Below, in pieces: positions 23,835 to 34,543 of a stretch of DNA of 64,000 nt. The notes under the pieces are model-generated. The model searched no databases. It was not told the DNA's origin and saw only the letters and a list, made by a program, of their open reading frames with translations. The stretch spans positions 11,844,308-11,908,307 of the forward strand of contig BSYO01000020.1 of NCBI GenBank assembly GCA_033239525.1, given 5' to 3'. Both the position numbers and the translations under genes were made by a program. Within the stretch, counting starts at the first letter, position 1; each line of letters opens with the position of its first letter. This DNA is from Nepenthes gracilis. Taxonomy: Eukaryota > Streptophyta > Magnoliopsida > Caryophyllales > Nepenthaceae.

Positions 23835-24965
23835 TGATGGGTATATTATGGTATGGGCTAGCCCACGGTCAAAGAAGGCACAAATAGCATGTTGGACGGA
23901 TAACTCAAATGACGGCCCAACGGGAGGCGAAGGCTCAAATCCCTGAAAGGCCCAAAACAGTCAACGTCAACAAGCAGCCAACTCGCGTACAGACAGTCAA
24001 CCCGAGCATTGACTGGAAGTACTGTAACAGTAGGCCCAAAAAGGTAATAAACCTGTTACAGGCTAGGCCCAATTTGGCAGGCGAACTCATGCACAAAAAG
24101 CAACGACCCTCTTATGATTACACGCTTTCCTAAAAGCTGATCTTCTCAAAAAATGCGGCAATGAACTTGGCGCCAACGTTGGAGTCAAAACGGTCACAAG
24201 AGAATGAAAGATATGAGATAATTTGAATATCCGTTACACTGTTCAGAAGGAAAAGAATCCATCAAATCACGCCTGTCAAGCCCACCAACTCAGATAAGGC
24301 CGCCATTGCCCGTCCAGAAGAACACGCCACCTTGCCCAGAGAAGGTGGCTCTCTTGCTATCCATATAAGCCTGAAATCTTCATTCTGGAAGACACACACA
24401 AAAAACATATGTCCGATACAAGTGCTGAAACACGCTCACATAGAAGCTCTCTAACTTGCCTTCATGAGAACATCCAGAACATACTTTCTGGAAGAACAAA
24501 GAGACTTCCTATAGTCTGACTCACGAACGCTTACAGAGCTTGAACAAAGACTCACCTTCTCTCTCTCTACATAAGCGTTCATCCTCCGATCCCACCAAAG
24601 GCCTCTAGATTGCAGGAGACCTTTCCGGCTTTCTGAGAATTGTTTCCTATAGCTTCCACGCTTTCAGGACGCCGCTTCCACATGCTCTCTGTGAGCAGTA
24701 AGCGAGAACTCACATTCTCAACGGGCCAACACTTTCGACAAACTTGTTCCCTTTACTCTCTTTTACTTACTGGTTTACCTTCCTCAATTCGAAAACTTTT
24801 TACTGACTTGAGCGTCGGAGTTTTTTCGGTGGGATAACCTCCCGTCGATACACTGATCTCTCGTTCACTTTAGTGGTGTGCAGGATTCAGACTCAGTGAA
24901 CAGAGTCGGGTCGAACCATCCAGACGAATTCGAATTTGTTCGAAGTCGGATCTAGGTACACATCA
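23835..24965 (+). mobile_element. 3' LTR of the Tat element (1,131 bp)
   Basis: It starts TGATGGGTATATTATGG and ends GGTACACATCA, next to the AAATT duplication. Its first part and its part after about 24,634 match the shortened 5' LTR. In reverse complement nearly the whole LTR matches 41,199-42,200. Confidence 0.85.
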
Positions 24966-24970
24966 AAATT

Positions 24971-25675
24971 ATAACCAAATAAAAAAATATTTATTTCTCT
25001 AAAAATAATGAGAAAATAGAACCAACCAAATGCCATATAAGTCTAAATAGTTATGAATAGCCCATGTTTACGGGGCCTATATATGTTATTTGTCGTCATT
25101 GATTCATAGTTATGAAGTAGGATTTTGAGTGAAGAGAGCGGTGGCGGCAGGGTCTCGATCCAGAGAAGTGAACGAGGGAAGGAGGGTTTCGCAGGAAGAA
25201 AGGGAAGGAGGGTTTCGCAGTAAGAAAGGGTTTTGCTGGGGAGAGTAAAACACACAGCGGCTGAGAGAAATGGGGTGGGCAAAATGGGAATAAAAAAAAT
25301 AAGATGCGGGTTCGGGAATAAAAAATACCCAACAAAACGTAATATTTTTTATTTTTTAAATTTAAAAATAAATATTTATTTTATGTTAAAATATAATTAA
25401 ATAGTAAAATATATTTTTTAAAAAATAATATAACAATAAAATTTTTATTCTCATCAATCAATCTATTTTCAGATAATGATCGGAGAGTCAAGATTAGTTG
25501 AAATGGTAGAGATCTGTTATACAAGTGAAACAGAGATCTCATAATCAAATCATTAAGCAATTAAGGAGAACGGACTTCAAATCCATGCATATTGCAACAA
25601 GCCTCCATTTAATGAGGCTCATGCTCGTCTATAGAAACAAATGACTTTAGTAAAATAAATGAAGAACATTCTTGT
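24971..25675. other. Intergenic, no gene recognised
   Basis: The start may be the tail of the MITE-like unit interrupted by the Tat element. At 25,180-25,230 GGAAGGAGGGTTTCGCAG occurs twice in a short direct repeat. A tRNA-like run at 25,484-25,560 (TTGAAATGGTAGAGATCTGT) may be a decayed SINE. The open frames here on the reverse strand have no recognised domain. Confidence 0.35.
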
Positions 25676-25733
25676 AACACCCCCAAACCCGAGTCACCTA
25701 ACCCGGCCCAAATTGTCTAGTACAGTCTTTTAT
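25676..25733 (-). mobile_element. Terminal fragment of an LTR, reversed
   Basis: TGTAACACCCCCAAACCCGA and the following CACCTAACCCGGCCC read as the reverse complement of a typical gypsy LTR end (GGGTTAGG...GGGGTGTTACA). The part CCCAAATTGTCTA recurs in the spacer at 34,529-34,541 between the two inverted LTRs. It is fused directly to an integrase fragment, which marks a deletion or rearrangement junction. Confidence 0.4.
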
Positions 25734-26496
25734 CTTCAAACTGACGGACAATCAAAACGGATTATTTAAATCTTCAAAGAAATGTTACAGTTATCTGTTT
25801 TGGATCTTGGAGGAAATTGAAATTCTCATTTTTCTTTAGTAAAATTTGCGTATAATAACAGTTACCAATCCAATATTAGCATTGCTCCATTTGAAGCATT
25901 TTATGGAAGAAAGTACCGGTCACCTGCTAGCTGGAAGAATATTGGTGACAGAAGGATTATAGGACCGGATGTGGTTCAGGAGGCCACAGAGAAGATTCAT
26001 TTAATTAAAGGTCGGTTACAAGAAACTTAAAGTAGGCTATGCTGATCATCGTCGACTAGATTTGCCATTCAACACGGGAGATCACGTCTTCCTAAAAATT
26101 TTTCCATGGAAGGATGCAAGTCGGTTTGGTTTAAAAAGGAAAACTTCAACCATGTTTTATTAGACCTTTTGAGATCTTGGAACATATCAAGAAAGTAGCT
26201 TATAAAATAACACTACTACCTACTTTATCAGCGGTGCACGATGTATTTTATGTTTCTATGCTTCGTAAATATGTGCATGACCCGACTCATATGATCAACG
26301 ATCCAACCTTACAAATCCACGAAGACTTATCATTCGAAGAGCAATCAGTGTAAATAGTTGATCGTCAAAACAAGATGATCATGAACAAGGAAATTTCAAT
26401 AGTAAAGGTGTAGTGGAAACATCATACCGAGAAAGAAGCCGTGTGAAAGATGGAGGATGAAATGAAAGAAAAATACCCACATCTGTTAGACTTTTA
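25734..26496 (+). pseudogene. Ty3/gypsy integrase tail with chromodomain-like end
   Basis: Read across several frameshifts and stops it gives LQTDGQSKR, FAYNNSYQSNISIAPFEAFY, GRKYRSPASWKNI, then LRKYVHDPTHMI and a final EDEMKEKYPHL. This is the standard C-terminal half of plant chromovirus-type gypsy pol: the end of the integrase core (with the NGQ-equivalent DGQS), the GPY-type module and a chromodomain-like tail. Everything 5' of TDGQS is missing. The stop is followed about 40 bases later by the LTR start at 26,538, the expected order pol, polypurine tract (AAGGATAAGGA), 3' LTR. Confidence 0.75.
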
Positions 26497-27115
26497 AGAT
26501 ATGTATTTTGATGGCAAATTTTTGTAAGGATAAGGATTGTAATATCCCGATATTTTTTTTACTCAGGTTATTGTTATTATAAATATTGATTAATAATAAT
26601 AATATGGCTAATAATTATAGGGTATAATAAATTGGTTAATAATAAATAGGATATGATGATAATAATAATAATAATAGGTTGATTAATAATGATAAGGGTA
26701 ATAATAAGTATGTAACGTATAACGTTAATAATAATTAAAATTATAATAATAAAATGTATTAAATATAATAATAATATTTAAAATTAATCTTGCAACCCAC
26801 CCCATCCTCACATCTTGATTCTTCTTCTCCTTTTGCGTTTCATATCGCTCTCCTCTCTTTCTGGCTGCTCCTCTTTCATTTCTCTCTTCTCTTCGGTTGT
26901 TGCTGAAGTTGCCTGGGGCTTCTCCTTCTTTAAAGTATTCTCATCGGTTTCCTTACTTCATTTTCACCATTAAATCTGACGTTACGCACGCAGCCATTGT
27001 CGAAGCTGAAGACGTTTTGGTGATTCGATCCCTTAATTAATTATTCAATCGATTATTGTGGTGGGCTTATAAATAGAGGTGTCTCAAGGGAGAGAGACAG
27101 ATCATGCCTCTGTAG

Positions 27116-27810
27116 TGTTGGGACAAAACGCACGGAGGGCCGAGCGGACAAAACGCTCGGACAGAAACAGAGAGCAAAGGCTCTCGGACGGGCGAGAGAG
27201 GCAGAGAGAAATATGAGAGGGAACACCCAAATTTAACGTGGAAAACCCTTCTGTAAACAAAGGAAAAATCACAAAAGAATACACTATAAAAGGATTGTTT
27301 ACAAGTGTTAGTTACACAAGCTCAAACAAAAGAAAAACAATCACAAGTGTACAACTTTCTCTCACTAAGTGTTTTTCTCACAAGTCTCATAAAGTGGTTG
27401 CTCACAAAGGCACATACCACAACTCACCAACCTCTCACACCCATAATAAAGGATCTCTACACACATATATATATACATATAAATAAATATATATATATTC
27501 ACTAGCCTAGGAGGCTACCCAGCCACCCTAGTGCCTAGGGTGGCAGGGCATGTTGCCACCGAGGCCGTGCGCACGCCGTCTGTCGGCCGCAACGTCTTGG
27601 AAGTTGTGACCGCCACCAACTTCCAATCAGGCTACAAGAGATAGCGATCCGCATTTATTGCCGCCGTAGATCATTAATGAGAGAATAAGTCAACGCACGC
27701 GTGGCTGGAGTCCTCGTCCACGTCCTCTTGGTCATGACGCCTCAAACAAGGTCCTCGTCCATTCTCCAATGGAGTCCGCGGACATAAGCCACTCGGGAGT
27801 GACCACAACA
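27116..27810 (-). mobile_element. 3' LTR of the copia element
   Basis: 695 bases, TG...CA. It differs from the 5' LTR mainly near 27,555-27,590, where a GC-rich stretch has changed in length. It contains short AT microsatellites (27,463-27,500). The adjacent internal sequence reads GTGAGGGGAAGTT on the reverse strand, the polypurine tract. Confidence 0.9.
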
Positions 27811-27819
27811 AACTTCCCC

Positions 27820-29515
27820 TCACGACCGAGTGGGAGTAAAGTCAGTTAGACCAGCAATGTCACAACAAGCTTCCAGCTTCCCCTTTGGTAAAACCTTGGT
27901 CATCATGTCTGACCCATTATCGTCCGAGCGGACCTTTCCAATTGATAGCTGCCCATCATCAAAGACGTCACTCACCCAATGATATCGCACGTCAATGTGC
28001 TTTGACCGAGAATGGAATGAGGAGTTCTTACACAAGTGAATGGCACTCTTGCTATCACAAAGGATCTCATACGCCCCTTGCCTTAGACCCAATTCTTGGA
28101 CAAACCTCTTCATCCATAGCATTTCCTTGCAGGCCTCGGTCACGGCAATGAATTATGCTTTTACGCGGGTCGAGAGAGCGACGCACTCAGAATTTGACTG
28201 CCTGTGAGACCGCCCCTCCCGCAAATTTCACCAAGTATCCGGACGTTGATTTCCTAGAATCAACGTCCCCGGCCATATCTGCGTCCGTATACGCAATTAA
28301 CTGAGGCTTCTCTTTTCCAAACATCAAACCCACCTTGGAGGTCCCGCGCAAATATCTGAAAATCCACTTCACCGCAGACCAATGCTCCATCCCTGGGTTT
28401 GAGAGAAATCTGCTCACAAGGCCAACCGCATGAGCAATGTCCGACCGCGTACACACGGCCGCGTACATAAGACTGCCAACGGCCGAGGAGTAAGGGACCT
28501 TACTCATGCGCGCCTTCTCAGTGTCCGAGGACGGACACTGCTGCTTACTCAGCCTAAAATGGTTGGCCAGTGAGGTGCTGACAGGCTTGGATCCTTCCAT
28601 ATTGAATCTTTGAAGCACCTTTTCAATATAATCCTCCTGGGACAGCCAAAACTTGTTGCCCTCTCGGTCGCGAGAAATCCTGATTCTCAGAATCTGTTTC
28701 GCGGGTCCGAGGTCTTTCATGGCGAAAGACTGTCCGAGTTGCTTCTTCAGTTCCTTGATCCGAGCACTGTTCTGTCCGACAACCAGCATGTCGTCCACAT
28801 AAAGGAGAAGGATGACGAAATCGTTGTCCGAGAACTTCTGCACAAAGACACAGTGATCCGAGGAGGTCTTATGGTAACCTTGCTTGACCATAACAGACTC
28901 GAACTTCCAGTACCACTGTCTCGGAGCCTGTTTCAGCCCATACAAGCTCTTCTTCAAACGACAAACAAGTCCCTCCTTTCCTTTGACTTCAAAACCATCT
29001 GGTTGCTCCATGTAGATCTCTTCCTCTAGATCTCCTTGGAGAAAGGCCGTCCGGACATCTAGTTGCTCAACCTCCAGGTCCAACGCAGCTGCCAGTTCGA
29101 GCACTAAACGGACCGAGGACATCTTCACAACAGGTGCAAAAATTTCATCAAAGTCAACACCCTTTCGTTGACAAAATCCCTTGACCACAAGTCTTGCCTT
29201 GTGTCTTGGGGCCCTCGGGTCCTCGGTCGTTTTCAGGCGGAAGACCCATTTGTTCTTCAGAGCCTTCTTCCCCTTAGGCAATTTTGCCAGCTGAAATGTA
29301 TGGTTCTCATGAAGGGAAGTCATTTCTTCCTCCATGGCTTCAAACCATTTATCCTTCTCAGCACTGCACATGGCCTCTTTGAAGTCCTCTGGTTCTCCAG
29401 CATCAGTGAGGAGGACAAACTCACTGGCTGGGAGGCGGACGGACGGACGTCTCACTCTGGACGACCGTCTCACTTGGGCTACCTCACCCCCTGGGCCGAG
29501 GTACCACATCTTCAA
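27820..29515 (-). pseudogene. Copia reverse transcriptase and RNase H, frameshifted
   Basis: Reverse transcriptase copies the element RNA to DNA, and RNase H removes the RNA strand. The 442-codon frame has KNKWVFRLKTTEDPRAPRHK, FDEIFAPVVKMSSVRLVLEL, TAFLQGDLEEEIYMEQPDGF and an intact YVDD at about residues 240-243. It then continues with SYLKQAP-type KSLYGLKQAPRQWYWKF, DLGPAKQIL and ADMAGDVDSRKSTSGY. The frame breaks at about 28,200, just before RNase H would read SWQS. The rest follows in another frame with a further stop near 28,155, then MTEACKEMLWMKRFVQELGL and SRSKHIDVRYHWVSD to the end at 27,820. Confidence 0.9.
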
Positions 29516-30680
29516 CCCGATCTGGTTGGGTTACCCTTGATCCAGGGACATCGGATACAAGAGGTCAGAGACCAGACCGATTTCAATCTCAACTGTGTCC
29601 GTCCCGGGAGGAATTTGGAAAGAGACTTCACATCTTTCCCAACGTCTTCTATGGTCTCGTCCTCAACGAAGACCACGTTGCGGGAACGAACCAGTTTCTT
29701 TGTTTTTGGGTCATAAAGCCTGTACCCAAATTCTTCCTCACCATAGCCCAGAAAAACACATTGTAGTGTCTTTGGCTCCAGTTTGGTCCTCTCATCTCTC
29801 GGAACATGGACAAAGGCCTTGCAGCCAAAAGTCCATGAGATTGTATCTTTGGTTCTTTTTCGGTCCAAATCAGCTCAGGAACTTCCCCGTGCAGAGGCTT
29901 ACTGGGCGAGCGGTTAATAACATGGGCGGCCGTCCTCAAGGCCTCGGCCCAAAAGGATCCTCGCAGCCTTGCCTCAGATAGCATGCACCTAACCCTTTCC
30001 ATGAGGGTGTGGTTCATCCTCTCGGCCACTCCGTTCAACTGTGGCGTCTTTGGTGGAGTCTTCTGGTGTTTGATGCCATGGGCTCTGCAATAGGCATCAA
30101 ACCGTCCAATGTACTCGCCACCGTTGTTGCTCCTTATAGCCTTTAGTTTCCTCCCGGTTTCCCGCTCAACAAGGACGTGGAACTGTTGAAAAGTTCCGCG
30201 ACCTGGTCCTTGGTCTTGGCCGGGAACACCCGAGCTTCCTCGAGCAATCGTCTATGAAGGTCACAAAGTGCGTGCACCTCCAAAAGACTTCTCGGGAGAG
30301 GGCCACACACGTCCGTGTGTATGAGCTCCAAGATCTCGGACTTCTTGAAGTTACGTCTCAGGAGAAGGAGACTCTTCTTTGCTTCCCGCCATGCGGTGAG
30401 GACACGTCCCGAGGCATGTCTCCATCCACCTCGGGGATGAGACCCTTCCCGGCCAAGTGACCCATGCCACGCCACTCATGTGTCCGAGCCTCTTGTGCCA
30501 AAGATCCGAGGACTCCGTACTCCTCGTAGCATTTACCTCGGCTACTTGACTGAGCTTTCAAAATATAAAGGCCGATGCCTTAGTTCCACGGCAATAACCA
30601 TGGAGCCCTTGGTCATTTTGATAACGCTATGTCTGAAGACGCCTGCAGTAACCTTCATCATCCAGTCGCCCAACTGAGAT
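29512..30680 (-). pseudogene. Copia integrase, frameshifted, catalytic Asp changed
   Basis: Pieces in order on the reverse strand: IHTDVCGPL (first catalytic D) near 30,355; RSNNGGEYIGRFDAYC near 30,110; TPQLNGVAERMNHTLMERV with the catalytic E near 30,020; then GCKAFVHVPRDERTKLEP and LGYGEEEFGYRLYDPKTKKL in other frames. The second catalytic Asp, normally in RSDNGGEY, reads N (codon AAC for GAC). That would inactivate the enzyme even without the frameshifts near 30,150 and 29,860. Confidence 0.85.
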
Positions 30681-30685
30681 GATGT

Positions 30686-31771
30686 TCAGCCTATGTCAGG
30701 GACGTGCCGGACGTCCTTCAAAGTCAGCCGGGCTCCAGTACTCATCACCAACGTGATGTCTCCACGTCCGATGAACTCGGACGTCTGCTTATTGCCCATT
30801 CTCAGTACTCCTCGGGGACAAGGAGCATAAGTGGAGAACAGTTCTCTCCTGGAGGTAACATGGACTGAAGCACCAGAGTCCACTACCCAATCCGAGGACT
30901 GTTCTGCCACAGCCATCAAGTCCTCAGACTCGCAAGTTAAGAGGAGATCCTCTTCTGTCACAACAGAGACCGAGGACTCTTCCTCTCCTCGTCTCTTTTC
31001 GCCCTTCTGCTTCCCAGCGTTCTCACGCTTCCATTTGTAGCAGAACTTTTTGATGTGGCCCTTCTTGCCACAATGATGGCACTCCATATCTTGGTACCGA
31101 GAACGTGACTTACTTCGCCCTTTGTCTTCAGACTTTGGGCCACGTCCTCGGCTTCTTCCCCTTGATTCCGTGACAAGGACCTCGGGCTGCTGAGAGGTAG
31201 ACGTACCCTGAGAAAGCCGTCGTACTTCCTCGTTCAGCACAGCTCCCTTTACCATCTCCAGTGTCACCACACTGTTCGGAGCTGTGTTGGCGATCGTGAC
31301 CCTCATGGTTTCCCATGAGTCCGGGAGGGTTGCTAGGAGCCAAAGTCCTAGCACTTCGTCCTCGAACTTAATGCCCATGCTGTTGAGCCGGTCCACGCAT
31401 CCCTCAAACTCGTTTAAGTGGTCGGCAACAGAAGATCCGTCCTTGTACCGGATATGGACCAACCGCATCAAATGGTAAATTTTATTGTTACCAGATTTGG
31501 AGGCAAAGAGCTTCTCCAGCTTCTCCCAAAGGGCTTTGGCATTCGTCTCCCTACGAACATGGTTGTACACGTTCTCGTCCACAAACTGCCGGATGAACCC
31601 GCACACCTGTTTGTGCTCCAACGCCCAGACCTCATCCGTTTTCGTCGACGGTTTTTCTGAGGAGAAGACCGGATCGTGCATAGACTTGACGAAAAGCAAG
31701 TCAGACATTTTGCTCTGTCAAATATCAAAGTTTGAACCGTTCAAACAAACCATCTTGCTGCCAAACTCCAT
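30686..31771 (-). pseudogene. Copia gag and protease, one stop and a frameshift
   Basis: The start is ATG at 31,771 (MEFGSKMVCLNGSNFDI). The next codon, TGG in relatives, is TGA. The frame is then open from 31,708 for 340 codons. It has the gag core (LWEKLEKLFASKSGNNKIYH; LLATLPDSWETMRVTI), a zinc knuckle CHHCGKKGHIKKFC, and the protease active site DSGASVHVT followed by GRGDITLVMSTG and KDVRHVPDIG. A one-base loss after PDIG throws the frame, and the expected SVGRLDDEGYC continues in another frame. The product would package and process the element. Confidence 0.9.
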
Positions 31772-31812
31772 TTCTGATAACAAGCAAAGATCACCGTGCA
31801 AAGAACCTTGTC

Positions 31813-31823
31813 TCTGATACCAC
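31813..31823 (-). other. Primer binding site of the copia element
   Basis: Reverse strand TGGTATCAGAG lies two bases inside the 5' LTR end. It matches the standard plant retroelement site complementary to the 3' end of initiator tRNA-Met. Confidence 0.85.
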
Positions 31824-31824
31824 T

Positions 31825-32513
31825 TGTTGGGACAAAACGCACGGAGGGCCGAGCGGACAAAATGCTCGGACAGAAACAGAGAGCAAAGGCTCTCGGACGG
31901 GCGAGAGAGGCAGAGAGAAATATGAGAGGGAACACCCAAATTTAACGTGGAAAACCCTTCTGTAAACAAGGAAAAAACCACAAAAGAATACACTATAAAA
32001 GGATTGTTTACAAGTGTTAGCTACACAAGCTCAAACAAAAGAAAAACAATCACAAGTGTGCAACTTTCTCTCACTAAGTGTTTTTCTTACAAGTCTCATA
32101 AAGTGGTTGCTCACAAAGGCACACACCACAACTCACCAACCTCTCACACCCATAATAAATGATCTCTACACACATATATATATACATATAAATAAATATA
32201 TATATATTCACTAGCCTAGGAGGCTACCCAGCCACCCTAGTGCCTAGGGTGGTAGGGCATGTTGCCTGCCAGGCGCACGCCTGTCAGGCTGGCAACGTCT
32301 TGGAAGTTGTGACCGCCACCAACTTCCAATCAGGCTACAACAGTAGCCCGTCCGCATTTATTGCCGCCATAGATCATTAATGAGAGAATAAGTCAACGCA
32401 CGCGTGGTTGGAGTCCTCGTCCACGTCCTCTTGGTCATGACGCCTCAAACAAGGTCCTCGTCCATTCTCCAATAGAGTCCGCGGACATAAGCCACTTGGG
32501 AGTGACCACAACA
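31825..32513 (-). mobile_element. 5' LTR of the copia element
   Basis: 689 bases, TG...CA, adjoining the TGTAG target duplication at 32,514. It would carry the element promoter. No TATA box was assigned because several AT runs compete. Confidence 0.9.
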
Positions 32514-34543
32514 TGTAGTTGACATCGTTTTCGCCGAAGTCGTCATCACTAACCATAGCCGTTGCTTCACTATTGGCATTAATCGGGCAAGTAACACTTT
32601 CCCTATTTTCTGTAAGCCACTATTTGCTCAACATTTTGTTATTGTCACGTGTTCTGTGGGAATTAGTTAATTTCTAACTGTGGATGGAAATCAGAGTCAC
32701 GGCTTGTGTGGTGGAAAGTTGAATTTTCCAGAGTTTATGTTAAATTGGGGATTGATAATTCGCATGATAACTAGGCGGATACAAATTTCTCCTAGTCTCG
32801 GTGAAACTCGAGGCAGAAAGAAAATATAGAGCGGTGCTCTATTTGGGTTACCCATTTGAAACAATGAATCAAAGAGTCACACGGAGCCGTGGCTTTGGAT
32901 TAATTCATGTTATGAATTCCTTTGCTTAATTATGGTAACTGGGTTCTCTGTTTGTGATGTTGGAATCGGGTGAAAACAAAGAGTAGCGAAAAATCGACTT
33001 GGGTGGGTAAACAAAGCTTCGTGCTCTGTTTATCTGGTTACGCGACCGGTTGAATTGTGTAAATAACCATCCTGTATTTGATACGGAAGACAGGATATAT
33101 ATATATATATATGTAAAGGCACGGCAGTGTGCCGGTGTGGGTGTGTGTACTGCCGTTGGCTGTGGATGTGTGTTGACATGTATACATTTAAATACAAATA
33201 AAAATAAAAATATAAATATCAATTAAATATATATGGTTGGTATATAAAGTGTTGGTAGTATTTGTTTATATTGTGTGCATGTGTAAGTTTGGAAAGTTTA
33301 GAGTAATAATAGTTGGTTAAGTGATTATTTTTGTATTTTGTTGATGAATTTTGGTAAATTATTCTTTGCATACTTATATTTTATTGACATTATATGACTA
33401 AATTGATAAAAACGTATAAAAGTACTAAGGTATCGAGTCGAATGAAATGTTATAAAATTTTAGTATAGTCTATACTTTTTCTGATACTGCGTCCATATTC
33501 CAGGGGTTGAGATCATGTGAAAAGGTACTTATATTCCTGTGAACTTTTGTGGGAGATATTGGTGGACATCGTATCGAGATGGTGCTAGGTTTGACTTATT
33601 GATGATATGAGTATTCTGTTTCCAAATGAGCGTGGCTCAGAGGATTATAGAATACGTGCGGGTTACCTAATGGGGTAATGGGATTATGGGTTTGACTTAT
33701 GAATATTCTGTTTCTAAAGGGACATGGATCAAAGGATCACAGAATATGTGCGGCGTACCCAATTGGGATAACAGGAATATTGTTGTGTAAAATGAATAGG
33801 GTATTTGTACACAATGGAAGGTAAGTATCATGAGACCATAGGATCACTTGTCAAATTTGCGAACACTAAAATTTTTAGAGTTACCTAGCCGTGGGGGGGA
33901 GTGTGTGAATTGAGGGTTCACAGTGATGTATAAGATTCGAGGAGACTTTTGTGACATTTCATGTAATTGAGACCTCTTTTGTGGTGAGTTCGATAAAATC
34001 TATACCATTATTGATACTTGGATTCGGTGAAATCCAATTTATATATCTAATGTTTTGTTGTCATATGGCCTTTGAGTAAGGGATACGACAAGTTGGTAAC
34101 TCTCGATTAATTATGGACAAGTAATGTATGGCCTATTTATATTACATTAAATTGTATCCTATTCATTATTAATGTATTTTACTTGTTAAGTGTTGGTTCA
34201 CTTTTGCGTTATTTTAATAATTACAACATAGGAATTTATTACAGATAAGAAGAATTTAAGTGATGATTGAGGAGGTTAAAGACAGGAATAATCTGAGAAA
34301 TAAGGAGTTTGTGATATGTGTGGACTTTTAATTGGTTTTATTTGTTACGCTTCTATTTAGAAATGTTGTCGCGACTGCATTCCTAAGACTTTATTGTTAT
34401 TAATATCTATTATTCTGTGCATGTTATTATTACTATCTTATTTATTGTGTTTGGTTTTTATGGTCCATTTAATAATGATTATTATTATATGGGTTTCCGC
34501 GTGATTGGTTCAAGTCGAGTTAGATGACCCAAATTGTCTACAT

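Larger units (their letters stand above)
13312..24965 (+). mobile_element. Ty3/gypsy Tat-type retrotransposon, full span, TSD AAATT
   Basis: The element starts TGATGGGTATA at 13,312 and ends GGTACACATCA at 24,965. Perfect 5-base target duplications AAATT flank it (13,307-13,311 and 24,966-24,970). Its order is a damaged 5' LTR, gag remnant, patchwork RT/RNase H pieces, integrase, a tandem repeat, an antisense ORF, a second tandem repeat and the 3' LTR. Integrase wording (GYYWPSMNKDALKFVKKC; YPQTNGQVEVTN) and the antisense ORF between pol and the 3' LTR fit the Tat group of plant gypsy elements. All coding parts are broken, so it is not autonomous. A solo LTR of the same family lies at 41,199-42,200. 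Confidence 0.85.
27116..32513 (-). mobile_element. Ty1/copia retrotransposon, complete with LTRs, TSD TGTAG
   Basis: A 5,398-base element on the reverse strand with LTRs at 31,825-32,513 (5') and 27,116-27,810 (3'), both TGTTGGGAC...ACCACAACA. Perfect TGTAG duplications flank it (27,111-27,115 and 32,514-32,518). A primer site complementary to initiator tRNA-Met (TGGTATCAGAG on the reverse strand, 31,813-31,823) and a purine tract next to the 3' LTR are present. The domain order gag, protease, integrase, RT, RNase H and the wording resemble the TNT1/Tork type. The LTRs differ by roughly ten substitutions and one small rearranged stretch (27,555-27,590). This suggests a fairly recent insertion, although pol is broken. 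Confidence 0.92.
26538..34498 (+). mobile_element. Gypsy 3' LTR split by a copia insertion; left arm of a giant inverted repeat
   Basis: It starts TGTAATATCCCG at 26,538, right after the pol remnant. Without the copia element (27,116-32,513) and one duplicated TGTAG it is about 2.56 kb long. It matches 34,544-39,373 in reverse complement from its first bases (start TGTAACACCCGGTATTT there) to TGGGTTTCC at 34,498. About 140 bases around 33,090-33,235 are absent from the other copy. There is no coding capacity. The true 3' terminus is not fixed and may lie in the 45-base spacer. Confidence 0.75.

Noticed and set aside
24895..24930. GGGTCGAACC near 24,907 considered as a tRNA B box
   Set aside because: No A box or cloverleaf, and it lies within the Tat LTR.
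28610..29029. 139-codon + strand frame and its neighbours at 29,168-29,981
   Set aside because: They are antisense shadows of the copia reverse transcriptase and integrase.
34499..34543. Spacer considered as a replication origin or cruciform site
   Set aside because: Nothing beyond its position between inverted LTRs supports this; LTR remnant is simpler.
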